A stretch of DNA of 49,395 nucleotides, taken from Candidatus Blautia merdipullorum. Its GTDB lineage: Bacteria > Bacillota > Clostridia > Lachnospirales > Lachnospiraceae. The notes under the pieces were generated by a model, which was not told the origin of the DNA, made no database searches, and saw only the letters and a list, made by a program, of their open reading frames with translations. Below, piece after piece: positions 1 to 11,946 of this stretch. Location of the stretch: assembly GCA_019118685.1 (NCBI GenBank), contig DWYL01000096.1:1-49395 (forward strand), written 5' to 3'. Position 1 is the stretch's first letter; each line of letters begins with the position of its first letter. Position numbers and translations under genes: made by a program.

Positions 1-1505
1 TCAACTGGTTTTGTGATTGTCTCTTTGTAAGCAACCTGAGGAGCACCTACGTTAGCTTCTACTTTGAACTCACGAAGAAGACGGTCAACGATGATCTCCA
101 GGTGAAGCTCACCCATACCGGCGATAATCGTCTGTCCAGTTTCCTGATCTGTATGAGCACGGAAAGTTGGGTCTTCCTCTGCAAGTTTTGCAAGAGCTTC
201 GCCCAGTTTGCCCTGACCTGCTTTTGTCTTAGGCTCAATAGCCAGCTCGATAACAGGATCCGGGAATTCCATGGACTCCAGGATTACAGGATGCTGCTCG
301 TCGCAGAGTGTATCACCTGTAGTAGTAAATTTGAAACCGATAGCGGCTGCAATATCACCAGAGTAAACTTTATCCAGTTCATGACGTTTGTTGGCGTGCA
401 TCTGCAGGATACGTCCAACACGTTCTTTTTTGCCTTTTGTAGCGTTCAGTACATAAGAACCAGAGTTCATAGTACCTGAATAAACTCTGAAGTATGCCAG
501 CTTACCAACGAATGGGTCTGTCATGATCTTGAATGCCAGAGCTGCGAAAGGCTCGTCATCAGAAGCATGTTTCTCGATTTCATTTCCGTCAAGGTCTGTA
601 CCTTTGATAGCAGGAATATCTGTAGGCGCAGGCATGTACTCCAGGATCGCATCCAGAAGTTTCTGAACACCTTTGTTTCTGTAAGCAGAACCGCAGCATA
701 CAGGAACAGCAGCACACTCACAGGTAGCTTTTCTCAGAACCTTTTTCAGTTCCTCAATGCTTGGCTCCTCACCTTCCAGATATGCCATCATCAGGTCGTC
801 ATCCAGTTCACAGATTTTTTCAATTAATTCTGTGTGGTACAGCTCAGCTTCTTCCTGCATATCCTCAGGGATATCGGTAAGAGAAATGTCATCGCCCTTC
901 TCGTCATTGTAGATATAAGCCTGCATTTCAAACAGGTCGATGATTCCTTTGAATTCATCTTCCTTGCCGATAGGAAGCTGTACACAGATAGCATTCTTTC
1001 CTAAACGGGTTTTGATCTGATCTACAGCATTATAGAAGTTTGCACCTAAAATGTCCATCTTATTGATGAAAGCCATACGAGGTACATTATAAGTGTCAGC
1101 CTGACGCCATACGTTTTCTGACTGGGGTTCAACACCGCCCTTAGCACAGAACACACCGACAGCGCCGTCCAGAACACGCAGAGAACGCTCAACCTCTACA
1201 GTAAAGTCTACGTGTCCAGGTGTATCAATGATGTTGATACGATGCTCCAAAGCGCCTGGCTTTGGTTTGGTCTTCTCTTCCAGTGTCCAGTGACATGTTG
1301 TGGCAGCGGAAGTAATTGTGATACCTCTTTCCTGTTCCTGCTCCATCCAGTCCATGGTAGCAGTACCTTCATGAGTATCACCAATCTTATAGTTTACACC
1401 GGTATAGTATAAGATACGCTCTGTCAGAGTTGTCTTACCGGCATCGATGTGTGCCATAATACCAATGTTTCTGGTTCTCTCTAATGGATATTCTCTTCCA
1501 GCCAA
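1..1505 (-). CDS. fusA: Translation elongation factor G, C-terminal part cut by window edge; TTG start
   Basis: Reverse strand translates to (L/M)[69 protein letters not shown]..., classic EF-G G-domain; GAGGAGG upstream of TTG at 1505-1503. Not in the ORF track because there is no ATG start and it runs off the edge. Confidence 0.97.
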   Translation of the reverse strand, partial: MAGREYPLERTRNIGIMAHIDAGKTTLTERILYYTGVNYKIGDTHEGTATMDWMEQEQERGITITSAATTCHWTLEEKTKPKPGALEHRINIIDTPGHVDFTVEVERSLRVLDGAVGVFCAKGGVEPQSENVWRQADTYNVPRMAFINKMDILGANFYNAVDQIKTRLGKNAICVQLPIGKEDEFKGIIDLFEMQAYIYNDEKGDDISLTDIPEDMQEEAELYHTELIEKICELDDDLMMAYLEGEEPSIEELKKVLRKATCECAAVPVCCGSAYRNKGVQKLLDAILEYMPAPTDIPAIKGTDLDGNEIEKHASDDEPFAALAFKIMTDPFVGKLAYFRVYSGTMNSGSYVLNATKGKKERVGRILQMHANKRHELDKVYSGDIAAAIGFKFTTTGDTLCDEQHPVILESMEFPDPVIELAIEPKTKAGQGKLGEALAKLAEEDPTFRAHTDQETGQTIIAGMGELHLEIIVDRLLREFKVEANVGAPQVAYKETITKPV

Positions 1506-1520
1506 TTGGATTTCCTCCTC

Positions 1521-2018
<498 letters not shown>

Positions 2019-2201
2019 TTAAATCATAGGTACTCACACAAACTATTCTGCATGTTCGCACTCGGTAGCTTCTCTATATAAACCCGCAGCCACTTATGGG
2101 CTTATGGAATCCCGGTACAATTTAATAGTTCTCTGTGACTTCTATGAATTCATCATAACAGCCTGGGCTGTTATTCTGGATTTATAAATTTAGTCGCTTA
2201 A

Positions 2202-2615
2202 TTATTTTTTCGGTCTCTTAGCGCCGTATTTAGAACGGGCCTGACGTCTGTTAGCAACGCCTGCGGTATCTAATGTACCACGGATGATGTGGTATCTGGT
2301 ACCTGGTAAGTCTTTTACCCTGCCGCCACGGATCAGAACAACGCTGTGCTCCTGTAAGTTGTGACCTTCTCCCGGAATGTAGCTTGTTACTTCGATTCCA
2401 TTGGAAAGACGAACTCTGGCGATCTTTCTAAGAGCTGAGTTAGGCTTCTTAGGTGTAGCAGTCTTAACAGCAGTACATACACCTCTCTTCTGTGGAGAAG
2501 ACATATCGGAAGTTTTTTTCCGTAAAGAGTTGTAGCTCTTCTGAAGTGCAGGTGCTGTAGACTTCTTGGTTGTAGTCTGGCGTCCTTTTCTTACTAACTG
2601 ATTAAATGTTGGCAT
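2202..2615 (-). CDS. rpsL: 30S ribosomal protein S12
   Basis: [19 protein letters not shown]...[56 protein letters not shown]; includes the Gram-positive N-terminal insertion. Confidence 0.98.
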   Translation of the reverse strand: MPTFNQLVRKGRQTTTKKSTAPALQKSYNSLRKKTSDMSSPQKRGVCTAVKTATPKKPNSALRKIARVRLSNGIEVTSYIPGEGHNLQEHSVVLIRGGRVKDLPGTRYHIIRGTLDTAGVANRRQARSKYGAKRPKK

Positions 2616-2745
2616 TCCTTTTCACCTCCTGTAGAATTTGCGGGTCCTTCTATATATAGAAGGAATAGTGGCTGCCAGTTATTCATCTTTATGAATAAAC
2701 TTTTTCGCACACAAAAAAAACTTGCGTATTTTTGCACGCTCTCTC

Positions 2746-2774
2746 ATTATATCCACCAGGATTTTTCCTGTCAA
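2746..2774 (-). promoter_or_regulatory. Consensus sigma-A promoter for rpsL-rpsG-fusA
   Basis: Minus strand TTGACA-N17-TATAAT (-35 = 2774-2769, -10 = 2751-2746); the -35 overlaps the stop codon of the upstream GH3 gene. Confidence 0.8.
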
Positions 2775-4006
2775 GGATTTTTTTCAAAATTTTCTAGTTT
2801 TGTTTCTAAAATGCGCACAACAGACTGGTTCAGCCTTTCTTCTGAGATGGTTCCGCTGCTGACTGCCTGCAGGATCCCCTGATAAGCAGCCTGAAAATCC
2901 GCTGGCATCAGGATCATATCCGCTCCTGCCTGAAAAGACATAACCGCTGCCTGGGCAGAATCGTAATTCTCGGCAATAGCCCCCATATTCATGGCATCTG
3001 TAATAATAATCCCTTCATATCCCATTTCTCCCCTGAGGAGATCTGTGATAATTTCTGAGGATAAAGATGCCGGCAGATCCTGAGAAAGAGCATTCGGTGC
3101 AGAAATATGGGATACCATCACAAAATCTGTTCCGGCTTTGATGCCCTCCTGAAAAGGGATCAAATCACTGTTTTTCATCTCTTCCAGCGTTTTCTCTGTA
3201 TAAGCATACCCTTCATGAGTATCTCCTTCTGTCTGTCCATGTCCGGGAAAATGCTTTATACAGGCAGATATCCCCTGATCCTGGAAGCCGGCCACCGCAT
3301 CGGCAGTCATCTCCCCTACCAGGGCGGGATCCGTTCCAAAAGACCGATCGCCGATCACCGTATTCTGAGGATTTGTGATAACATCCGCATCCGGCGCAAA
3401 ATCCATATTAAATCCCAGGTCTTTTAAATAAGCAGCAATCGTTTCCCCTGCCTGATATGCCTGATCCGGATCTTTTGTGTCTCCTATACTCCTCATGCTC
3501 TCATATCTGCTCACCTGGAACATAGGGTTTTCCGCCACTCTGGCTACCTGTCCGCCTTCCTCATCTACTCCCAGCCAAACCGGGATCTTCATCACTTCCT
3601 GAGAATAATTCCAGGTATTTTCAAGCATTGACCTGATCTGTTCTGGCTCCAGGATATTTTGGGAAAAATATACGATGCCTCCTACCGGATAGGTTTCCAG
3701 AGCCTGCCGGGTAGCATCCCCTGCCACAGTAGCCGTATTTACCCCGGTAATATCTTCCGGTGTAACAAAAAATATCTGTGCGGCCTTTTCCTCCAGAGTC
3801 ATGGTCTCTAATATTTTTTCGGCCTCTGTTTTTTTCTCTTCCCGGGCGTTTTCTTCAGAATCTGCTGTCTGTACTTCCTGGATCGCCGCTACTGCATTCT
3901 GCGCTTTTTTATTTCTTATAGTAAGCATTGCCAATATTGCTGAAAGTACTACAATGATCCCAAACATAATCCCTAAAATTATTTTTCCGGCATTTCCCTT
4001 CTTCAT
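2771..4006 (-). CDS. GH3 beta-N-acetylhexosaminidase (NagZ-like), N-terminal membrane anchor
   Basis: N-terminal MKKGNAGKIILGIMFGIIVVLSAILAM signal anchor, then KHFPGHGQTEGDTHEGYAYTEKTLEEM (NagZ KHFPGHG/DTH signature) and IIITDAMNMGAI (nucleophile Asp region). Start at internal Met (4006) preferred over 4042. Confidence 0.88.
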   Translation of the reverse strand: MKKGNAGKIILGIMFGIIVVLSAILAMLTIRNKKAQNAVAAIQEVQTADSEENAREEKKTEAEKILETMTLEEKAAQIFFVTPEDITGVNTATVAGDATRQALETYPVGGIVYFSQNILEPEQIRSMLENTWNYSQEVMKIPVWLGVDEEGGQVARVAENPMFQVSRYESMRSIGDTKDPDQAYQAGETIAAYLKDLGFNMDFAPDADVITNPQNTVIGDRSFGTDPALVGEMTADAVAGFQDQGISACIKHFPGHGQTEGDTHEGYAYTEKTLEEMKNSDLIPFQEGIKAGTDFVMVSHISAPNALSQDLPASLSSEIITDLLRGEMGYEGIIITDAMNMGAIAENYDSAQAAVMSFQAGADMILMPADFQAAYQGILQAVSSGTISEERLNQSVVRILETKLENFEKNP

Positions 4007-4025
4007 GCAATCTCTCCTCACTGCG

Positions 4026-4075
4026 AAAAAAGGCTGCCGCATGAAACCTGTATCAGGAATCTTTAGTGCGGCAGC
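4026..4075 (-). terminator. Intrinsic terminator downstream of rpoC
   Basis: Minus strand GCTGCCGCA...TGCGGCAGCCTTTTTT, with nested CCTGATACAGG. Confidence 0.8.
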
Positions 4076-4084
4076 TCCTTATAT

Positions 4085-7000
4085 TTAGTCTTCGATTAAT
4101 TCAGCTTCTTCTTCATCTTCAGAAAGCTCAGCTTCTTCCAGAATACTTTCGTCCAGCAGAAGCTCCTGGTTTTCTTCCGGCTCTTCCTGGATATCATCTT
4201 CCAGATCCAGAGTATCTTCTTCCTCCGGGATAACATCTGTATCCAGATGGATATTTGCGTATTTCTTCATACCGGTTCCTGCAGGGATCAGCTTACCAAT
4301 CAGTACATTTTCCTTCAGGCCGATAAGTGGATCGATCTTTCCTTTGATCGCCGCTTCTGTAAGAACTTTCGTTGTCTCCTGGAAGGATGCCGCTGACAGG
4401 AAGGAGTTAGTTGCCAGGGACGCCTTTGTAATACCAAGCATTACCTGTTTTCCTTCTGCCGGTTCCTTTCCTTCTGCAATAAGTTCCTGGTTCTTTTCCT
4501 CAAAATCCAGAACATCGACCAGAGTTCCCGGCAGGAAGTCCGCATCTCCGTTATCCTCCACACGGATCTTCTTCAGCATCTGACGGACAATAACCTCGAT
4601 ATGCTTGTCGTTGATCTCAACACCCTGGAGACGGTAAACTCTCTGTACCTCACGGAGCATGTAATCCTGTACTGCACGAACACCCTTGATACGAAGGATA
4701 TCGTGAGGATTTACGGAACCTTCGGTCAGTTCGTCTCCGGCTTCCAGATAATCTCCGTCCTGAACTTTGATACGGGAACCGTATGGAATCAGGTAAGTCT
4801 TAGATTCTCCGCTCTCATTGTCTGTCACAATGATCTCCCGTTTCTTCTTGGTATCCTTTAATGTAGCAACACCCTTGATCTCTGTGATGATGGCAAGACC
4901 CTTAGGCTTTCTTGCCTCAAAAAGCTCCTCAACACGAGGAAGACCCTGGGTGATATCACCGCCGGCCACACCGCCGGTATGGAAGGTACGCATGGTCAGC
5001 TGTGTACCTGGCTCACCGATGGACTGCGCTGCGATAATACCGATCGATTCACCTACCTGCACCGGCTCGCCGGTAGCCATGTTAGCGCCGTAGCATTTTG
5101 CGCAGACACCGATCTTACACTTACATGTAAGAATCGTACGGATCTTCACTGCATCGTAAGGTTTCCCATCTTCTCTTACACCGTCTTTCACCACACGGGC
5201 AGCACGTTTCGGAGTGATCATATGATTTGCTTTAACGATCACATTGCCATCTTTATCTTTAATGGTTTCGCAGGAGAAACGTCCTGTAATACGTTCCTGA
5301 AGACTTTCAATTTCCTCTTTGCCATCAGCAAAGGCTTTTACCCACATACCTGGAATCTCATCTTTGCCTTCGCAGCAGTCTACTTCCCGGACAATCATTT
5401 CCTGAGATACATCAACCAGACGTCTGGTCAGGTAACCAGAGTCAGCGGTACGAAGAGCCGTGTCGGACAGACCTTTACGTGCTCCATGGGCGGACATGAA
5501 ATATTCCAGTACGTCCAGACCTTCACGGAAGTTTGACTTAATAGGCAGCTCGATAGTGTGACCGGTTGTATCGGCCATCAGACCACGCATACCAGCCAGC
5601 TGTTTGATCTGCTTATCAGATCCACGGGCACCGGAGTCAGCCATCATGTAGATGTTGTTATACTTATCCAGTCCGTCAAGCAAAGCCTTTGTCAGGGCAT
5701 CGTCAGTCTTCTTCCAGGTATCTACAACTTCTTTGTAACGCTCTTCTTCTGTGATCAGACCACGCTTAAAGTTCTTGGTGATCAGATCAACGGTATCCTG
5801 AGCCTGTTTGATCATCTCTGGCTTCTGAGGCGGCACGGTCATATCAGAAATAGATACCGTCATAGCCGCTCTTGTGGAATATTTATATCCCATAGCTTTA
5901 ATGTCATCCAGAACCTCTGCGGTCTTGGTAGCGCCATGAGTATTGATAACTTTTTCCAGGATCTGTTTCAGCTGCTTCTTTCCTACCAGGAAATCAATCT
6001 CCGGAAGAAGTTCGTTTCCAGGAACAGATCTGTCTACAAATCCCAGATCCTGAGGGAGAATCTCGTTGAAGAGCAGACGTCCTAATGTTGAATGGACATT
6101 GCCCTGAAGCACAGTCCCGTCAGGCATAGTCTTCTGTTGTCTTACAACGATCTTTGTCTGAAGGGTGATCGCCTGGTTCTCGTAAGCCAGGATCGCCTCA
6201 TTCACACTCTTAAAAGCTTTTCCTTCTCCCTTGCTTCCAGGTCTTTCCTGCGTCAGGTAATAGATACCCAGGACCATATCCTGTGACGGAACGGCCACCG
6301 GGCCTCCATCGGAAGGTTTCAGCAGGTTGTTGGGTGACAGCAGAAGGAAACGGCATTCTGCCTGAGCTTCCACGGACAGAGGAAGATGGACCGCCATCTG
6401 GTCACCGTCAAAGTCCGCGTTAAATGCTGTACAAACCAGTGGATGAAGCTTAATAGCCTTACCTTCGACCAGGATAGGCTCGAAAGCCTGGATACCAAGT
6501 CTGTGAAGAGTAGGAGCACGGTTCAGCATTACCGGATGTTCCTTAATAACGTCTTCCAGCACATCCCATACCGCCGGCTCCAGCTTCTCTACCATCTTTT
6601 TGGCGTTCTTGATATTATGAGCAGTGCCGTTTGACACCAGTTCTTTCATAACAAATGGCTTAAACAGCTCAATGGCCATTTCCTTTGGCAGACCGCACTG
6701 ATAGATCTTCAGTTCCGGTCCTACTACGATAACGGAACGTCCTGAGTAGTCTACACGTTTACCCAGCAGGTTCTGGCGGAAACGTCCGGATTTACCTTTC
6801 AGCATATCGGAAAGGGATTTCAGAGCTCTGTTACCGGGACCTGTCACAGGGCGTCCCCGGCGTCCGTTATCGATAAGAGCATCCACTGCTTCCTGAAGCA
6901 TTCTCTTTTCGTTTCGGACAATGATATCCGGAGCTCCCAGCTCCAACAGTCTTTTCAGACGATTGTTTCTGTTAATGATCCTTCTGTACAGATCATTTAA

Positions 7001-7783
7001 ATCGGAAGTGGCAAAACGGCCGCCGTCCAGCTGTACCATAGGACGCAGATCCGGAGGGATTACCGGAACTACTGTCATAATCATCCATTCCGGTCTGTTT
7101 CCGGATTCCCGGAAAGCTTCCACAACTTCCAGACGTTTAATAATACGGGCTCTCTTCTGGCCTGTGGAATCTTTCAGTCCTGCTTTCAGTTCTGCAGATT
7201 CTTTTTCCAGATCAATAGCCTCCAGCAGCTCTTTGATAGACTCAGCGCCCATTCCCACACGGAAATCCTCGCCGTACTTCTCTCTGGCGTCCTGATATTC
7301 TTTTTCTGTAAGGACCTGTTTGTACTGGAGATCCGTAGTACCCGGATCCAGTACAATATAGCTGGCAAAATACAGGACCTTCTCCAATGTTCTGGGCGAC
7401 AGGTCCAGGATCAGACCCATTCTGGAAGGAATTCCCTTAAAATACCAGATGTGGGAAACCGGCGCTGCCAGTTCAATATGTCCCATGCGCTCTCTGCGGA
7501 CAGAAGACTTGGTAACTTCTACCCCGCATCTGTCACAGATAACGCCTTTATAACGGATCTTCTTATATTTGCCGCAGTGGCATTCCCAGTCTTTACTGGG
7601 TCCGAAAATCCTCTCGCAGAAAAGGCCGTCCTTTTCTGGTTTCAACGTTCTATAATTAATGGTTTCTGGTTTCTTTACTTCACCGTGAGACCATTCCCGG
7701 ATCTTCTCCGGAGATGCCAGTCCAATCTTGATGGCATCAAAAGTCAATGGCTGATATACCTCTTTATTTGCTGTTTCTGGCAT
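4085..7783 (-). CDS. rpoC: DNA-directed RNA polymerase subunit beta'
   Basis: 1232 aa; [16 protein letters not shown] catalytic motif, [24 protein letters not shown] zinc site. Confidence 0.99.
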   Translation of the reverse strand: MPETANKEVYQPLTFDAIKIGLASPEKIREWSHGEVKKPETINYRTLKPEKDGLFCERIFGPSKDWECHCGKYKKIRYKGVICDRCGVEVTKSSVRRERMGHIELAAPVSHIWYFKGIPSRMGLILDLSPRTLEKVLYFASYIVLDPGTTDLQYKQVLTEKEYQDAREKYGEDFRVGMGAESIKELLEAIDLEKESAELKAGLKDSTGQKRARIIKRLEVVEAFRESGNRPEWMIMTVVPVIPPDLRPMVQLDGGRFATSDLNDLYRRIINRNNRLKRLLELGAPDIIVRNEKRMLQEAVDALIDNGRRGRPVTGPGNRALKSLSDMLKGKSGRFRQNLLGKRVDYSGRSVIVVGPELKIYQCGLPKEMAIELFKPFVMKELVSNGTAHNIKNAKKMVEKLEPAVWDVLEDVIKEHPVMLNRAPTLHRLGIQAFEPILVEGKAIKLHPLVCTAFNADFDGDQMAVHLPLSVEAQAECRFLLLSPNNLLKPSDGGPVAVPSQDMVLGIYYLTQERPGSKGEGKAFKSVNEAILAYENQAITLQTKIVVRQQKTMPDGTVLQGNVHSTLGRLLFNEILPQDLGFVDRSVPGNELLPEIDFLVGKKQLKQILEKVINTHGATKTAEVLDDIKAMGYKYSTRAAMTVSISDMTVPPQKPEMIKQAQDTVDLITKNFKRGLITEEERYKEVVDTWKKTDDALTKALLDGLDKYNNIYMMADSGARGSDKQIKQLAGMRGLMADTTGHTIELPIKSNFREGLDVLEYFMSAHGARKGLSDTALRTADSGYLTRRLVDVSQEMIVREVDCCEGKDEIPGMWVKAFADGKEEIESLQERITGRFSCETIKDKDGNVIVKANHMITPKRAARVVKDGVREDGKPYDAVKIRTILTCKCKIGVCAKCYGANMATGEPVQVGESIGIIAAQSIGEPGTQLTMRTFHTGGVAGGDITQGLPRVEELFEARKPKGLAIITEIKGVATLKDTKKKREIIVTDNESGESKTYLIPYGSRIKVQDGDYLEAGDELTEGSVNPHDILRIKGVRAVQDYMLREVQRVYRLQGVEINDKHIEVIVRQMLKKIRVEDNGDADFLPGTLVDVLDFEEKNQELIAEGKEPAEGKQVMLGITKASLATNSFLSAASFQETTKVLTEAAIKGKIDPLIGLKENVLIGKLIPAGTGMKKYANIHLDTDVIPEEEDTLDLEDDIQEEPEENQELLLDESILEEAELSEDEEEAELIED

Positions 7784-7800
7784 TGCGGACTCCTTTCCTA

Positions 7801-10800
7801 TTACTCTTCGTCAAGAATATCATCTAAGCCTAAGAATGCATCATCATCCTCCGGCTCTTCTTCAACATCTACCAGCTCTTCGCCTTCAAACTCCTGCTTT
7901 GTGAAGCCATGTTCTCCATAATCTTCATTGTCTCTTCCTCTGGAGTCTCCCTCAATGATATGACGCATGTCTGTATCACCATAGTCTACATTTTCCATGA
8001 TCTCCACTTCCGTCATATCCTCTCTCAGGACTCTTACATCCAGGCCCAGAGACTGGAGTTCTTTCAGAAGTACCTTAAAGGATTCCGGCACTCCCGGTTC
8101 AGGAATATTGTCACCCTTGATAATCGCTTCATAAGTTTTCACACGCCCGATCACATCATCGGATTTCACTGTCAGTATCTCCTGAAGGGTATAGGATGCG
8201 CCATATGCCTCCAGCGCCCAAACCTCCATCTCTCCGAAACGCTGTCCGCCGAACTGGGCTTTACCGCCCAGAGGCTGCTGTGTCACCAGAGAGTATGGGC
8301 CTGTAGAACGGGCATGTATCTTATCGTCTACCAGGTGATGAAGTTTCAGGTAATGCATGTGTCCGATGGTTACAGGGCTGTCAAAGTACTCTCCTGTACG
8401 TCCGTCTCTCAGTCTTACCTTTCCGTCTCTGGAGATGGGGACCCCTTTCCAGAGAGCTCTGTGATCTTTATTCTCGTCCAGAAACTGCATAACTTCCGGA
8501 CGGAGGACATCCTGGTATTTTGCCCGGAATTCTTCAAAGTCTTCTATATTTACATAGTCGTTGGCCAATTCCAGAGTATCCTGGATATCTGCCTCGTTAG
8601 CGCCGTCAAATACCGGAGTGGCAATGTTGAATCCCAGGGCCTTTGCGGCAAGGCTCAGATGGATCTCCAGCACCTGTCCGATGTTCATACGGGAAGGCAC
8701 GCCCAGCGGGTTCAGCACAATATCCAGAGGACGGCCGTTAGGCAGGAAGGGCATATCTTCTACCGGAAGAACACGGGAAACAACACCCTTATTTCCATGA
8801 CGTCCGGCCATTTTATCACCTACAGAGATCTTTCTCTTCTGGGCAATGTAGATACGCACCGCCTCGTTTACGCCTGGAGAAAGCTCATCTCCGTTTTCTC
8901 TTGTGAACACTTTGGCATCCACTACGATACCATATTCTCCATGAGGAACCTTCAGAGAAGTATCTCTTACTTCTCTGGCTTTCTCACCAAAGATGGCGCG
9001 GAGCAGACGCTCCTCCGCCGTAAGTTCTGTTTCTCCCTTAGGAGTAACCTTACCTACCAGGATATCTCCCGCACGGACCTCCGCGCCGATACGGATAATT
9101 CCTCTCTCATCCAGATCTTTCAATGCATCATCGCCCACGCCGGGAACATCTCTTGTAATCTCCTCAGGTCCCAGTTTGGTGTCTCTGGCTTCTGCCTCAT
9201 ACTCTTCTATATGGATAGATGTATAAACATCCTCCATAACCAGTCTTTCGCTTAAAAGAACCGCATCCTCATAGTTATAACCTTCCCAGGTCATAAATCC
9301 GATCAAAGGATTCTTTCCAAGAGCCAGCTCTCCCTTTGAAGTGGAAGGGCCGTCGGCGATCACATCTCCCGCCTCCACATGCTCTCCCTTGGATACGATC
9401 GGTCTCTGGTTATAGCAGTTGCTCTGGTTGCTTCGCATAAATTTTGTCAGATGATACACATCTCTCGTCCCATCATCATTTTTGATGGTGATCTCTTTGG
9501 AAGCCGCGCACTCTACTGTACCGGATTTTTTCGCAACCACACATACTCCGGAATCTACTGCAGCCTTTGCTTCCATACCGGTTCCCACAACAGGAGCCTC
9601 TGTAGTCAGAAGAGGCACTGCCTGACGCTGCATGTTAGATCCCATAAGGGCACGGTTGGCATCGTCGTTCTGAAGGAAGGGGATCAGGGCTGTAGCTACA
9701 GAGAACACCATCTTAGGAGATACGTCCATGTAATCAAACATCTGACGCTCATATTCCTGAGTTTCTTCTCTGTAACGTCCGGATACATTCTTACGGATAA
9801 AATGTCCTTCTTCATCCAGAGGCTCATTAGCCTGAGCCACATGGTAGTTATCCTCTTCATCAGCAGTCATATATACTACTTCATCTGTCACCCTCGGATT
9901 TTTGGGATCAGACTTGTCGATCTTTCTGTACGGAGCTTCAACGAATCCATACTCGTTGATCCTTGCATAGGATGCAAGAGAGTTGATCAGACCGATGTTC
10001 GGTCCCTCAGGAGTCTCAATCGGGCACATTCTTCCGTAGTGAGAATAGTGAACATCTCGAACCTCGAATCCGGCACGGTCACGGGACAGACCGCCGGGTC
10101 CCAGAGCAGACAGACGTCTCTTGTGGGTCAGCTCGCCCAGAGGATTATTCTGATCCATGAACTGAGACAGCTGGGAAGATCCAAAGAACTCCTTCACAGC
10201 AGCCGTCACAGGTTTAATGTTGATCAGAGACTGAGGTGAGATTCCCTCGATATCCTGAGTAGTCATTCTCTCACGGACCACTCTTTCCAGTCTGGAAAGA
10301 CCGATCCTGTACTGGTTCTGGAGAAGTTCTCCTACAGAGCGGATACGGCGGTTGCCCAGGTGGTCGATATCGTCATCGGTTCCCAGGCCGTACTCCAAAT
10401 GCATATTATAATTGATAGAAGCCAAAATATCTTCCTTTGTGATATGCTTGGGGATCAGCTCATGAATTTCCTGATGGATCGCAGCCTTGATGTCATCAAT
10501 ATCTTCATTTTCTTCCAGAATCTTTGCCAGAACCGGATAATATACTAATTCTGTAACATTCAGTTTCTTTAATTCTTCTTCACTGAGATCCACATAATTT
10601 TTTATATCAACCACCATACTGGAGAGAACCTTGATATTCCGTTCTTCTCCCTGGATCCATACATAAGGAACTGCCGCGTTCTGGATCTGGTCTGCCAGTT
10701 CCTTGGTCACAGTGGTTCCTGCCTCTGCGATGATCTCTCCTGTGGTGATGTCCACCACTTCTTCTGCCAGTTTATGTCCGGCAATACGGTTGCGGAGCAT

Positions 10801-11649
10801 TAACTTCTTATTGAATTTATAGCGTCCTACCTTGGCCAGATCATAACGGCGGGGGTCAAAAAACATACTGGTGATCAGGCTCTCTGCGCTTTCTACTGCC
10901 AGAGGTTCTCCCGGACGGATCTTCTTATATAATTCCAGCAGGCCTTCCTGGTAATTCTCAGAAGTATCCTTTGTAAAGCTGGCTAAGATCTTTGGTTCTT
11001 CTCCGAATAAATCTATAATCTCTGCATTAGTGCCGATGCCCAGAGCACGGATCAATACAGTAATAGGGACTTTTCTGGTTCTGTCTACACGTACATAGAA
11101 TACGTCATTGGAGTCGGTTTCATATTCCAGCCATGCGCCTCTGTTGGGGATCACAGTGCAGGAATACAGGGTTTTTCCCAGTTTATCATGTGCAATTGAA
11201 TAATAAATACCCGGAGAACGCACTAACTGACTGACGATTACACGTTCAGCCCCGTTAATCACAAACGTACCAGTTTCTGTCATCAGCGGAAGATCACCCA
11301 TAAAAATCTCATGTGTGGTAATTTCGCCGTTTTCCTTGTTGTGCAATCTCACCTTTACCTTCAGCGGCGCGGCATAGGTGGCATCTCTCTCCTTACATTC
11401 TTCGATGGAATACTTTCTTTCTTCCACACACAAAGTAAAGCCAACAAACTCTAAGCTTAATTTACCGCTATAGTCAGCGATAGGAGATATGTCTTCAAAA
11501 ACTTCATTCAGTCCTTCGTCCAGAAACCACTGGTAAGAATCTTTCTGTACCTCGATCAGATTGGGCATCTCCAGAACTTCCTTCTGGCGCTGGTATGTCA
11601 TTCTCATGCTCTTACCACTAGTTATGGAACGGATTCTGTTTTTCTCCAT
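7801..11649 (-). CDS. rpoB: DNA-directed RNA polymerase subunit beta
   Basis: 1282 aa; [72 protein letters not shown]. Confidence 0.99.
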   Translation of the reverse strand: MEKNRIRSITSGKSMRMTYQRQKEVLEMPNLIEVQKDSYQWFLDEGLNEVFEDISPIADYSGKLSLEFVGFTLCVEERKYSIEECKERDATYAAPLKVKVRLHNKENGEITTHEIFMGDLPLMTETGTFVINGAERVIVSQLVRSPGIYYSIAHDKLGKTLYSCTVIPNRGAWLEYETDSNDVFYVRVDRTRKVPITVLIRALGIGTNAEIIDLFGEEPKILASFTKDTSENYQEGLLELYKKIRPGEPLAVESAESLITSMFFDPRRYDLAKVGRYKFNKKLMLRNRIAGHKLAEEVVDITTGEIIAEAGTTVTKELADQIQNAAVPYVWIQGEERNIKVLSSMVVDIKNYVDLSEEELKKLNVTELVYYPVLAKILEENEDIDDIKAAIHQEIHELIPKHITKEDILASINYNMHLEYGLGTDDDIDHLGNRRIRSVGELLQNQYRIGLSRLERVVRERMTTQDIEGISPQSLINIKPVTAAVKEFFGSSQLSQFMDQNNPLGELTHKRRLSALGPGGLSRDRAGFEVRDVHYSHYGRMCPIETPEGPNIGLINSLASYARINEYGFVEAPYRKIDKSDPKNPRVTDEVVYMTADEEDNYHVAQANEPLDEEGHFIRKNVSGRYREETQEYERQMFDYMDVSPKMVFSVATALIPFLQNDDANRALMGSNMQRQAVPLLTTEAPVVGTGMEAKAAVDSGVCVVAKKSGTVECAASKEITIKNDDGTRDVYHLTKFMRSNQSNCYNQRPIVSKGEHVEAGDVIADGPSTSKGELALGKNPLIGFMTWEGYNYEDAVLLSERLVMEDVYTSIHIEEYEAEARDTKLGPEEITRDVPGVGDDALKDLDERGIIRIGAEVRAGDILVGKVTPKGETELTAEERLLRAIFGEKAREVRDTSLKVPHGEYGIVVDAKVFTRENGDELSPGVNEAVRIYIAQKRKISVGDKMAGRHGNKGVVSRVLPVEDMPFLPNGRPLDIVLNPLGVPSRMNIGQVLEIHLSLAAKALGFNIATPVFDGANEADIQDTLELANDYVNIEDFEEFRAKYQDVLRPEVMQFLDENKDHRALWKGVPISRDGKVRLRDGRTGEYFDSPVTIGHMHYLKLHHLVDDKIHARSTGPYSLVTQQPLGGKAQFGGQRFGEMEVWALEAYGASYTLQEILTVKSDDVIGRVKTYEAIIKGDNIPEPGVPESFKVLLKELQSLGLDVRVLREDMTEVEIMENVDYGDTDMRHIIEGDSRGRDNEDYGEHGFTKQEFEGEELVDVEEEPEDDDAFLGLDDILDEE

Positions 11650-11744
11650 TGACGTTTCACCCCTTGTATGTTTTAATTTATTTATGCGGAAGTCCTTTTC
11701 ATTTCAGACTTCCAGGCATAACTTGCCATAATAGTGCATTTCTC

Positions 11745-11773
11745 ACTATATCATAAATTGTCAAGCCTGTCAA
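11745..11773 (-). promoter_or_regulatory. Promoter upstream of rpoB
   Basis: Minus strand TTGACA-N17-TATAGT (-35 = 11773-11768; -10 = 11750-11745). Confidence 0.7.
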
Positions 11774-11819
11774 CAACTTTTTTCCCAAAGTTTTACAAGC
11801 ATAAAAACAAACAAGAGTT

Positions 11820-11855
11820 ACCCGGCAAATGCCTGCCGGCACAGACATTTACCGG
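11820..11855 (-). terminator. Second of two tandem terminator-like hairpins after the CstA-family gene
   Basis: Minus strand CCCGGTAAATGTCTG-tgccgg-CAGGCATTTGCCGGG (15-bp stem with two G-U pairs) followed by T-rich TAACTCTTGTTTGTTTTT. Confidence 0.6.
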
Positions 11856-11865
11856 GCGTATTGCG

Positions 11866-11914
11866 AAAAAACTGCCTGAAGACTGTTTTTCCAACAGCCT
11901 CCAGGCAGTTTTTT
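11866..11914. terminator. Bidirectional intrinsic terminator downstream of the CstA-family gene
   Basis: AAAAAACTGCCTG...CAGGCAGTTTTTT perfect 13-bp inverted repeat. Confidence 0.85.
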
Positions 11915-11946
11915 CACTTTCTCTGCAGAGCAGCACTGATGCTGTA

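Noticed and set aside
2202-2615. Possible streptomycin-resistance change in rpsL
   Set aside because: [11 protein letters not shown] and GGRVKDLPG are wild-type at the usual resistance positions.
7909-9255. 448-aa plus-strand ORF antisense to rpoB
   Set aside because: Entirely within rpoB coding sequence, no domain-like sequence, no SD; explained by codon usage of the sense gene.
10060-10200. Possible rifampicin-resistance change in rpoB RRDR
   Set aside because: [30 protein letters not shown] keeps the wild-type residues at common resistance sites; differences look lineage-specific.
9379-10239. 286-aa plus-strand ORF antisense to rpoB
   Set aside because: Antisense shadow ORF within rpoB; no recognisable motifs.
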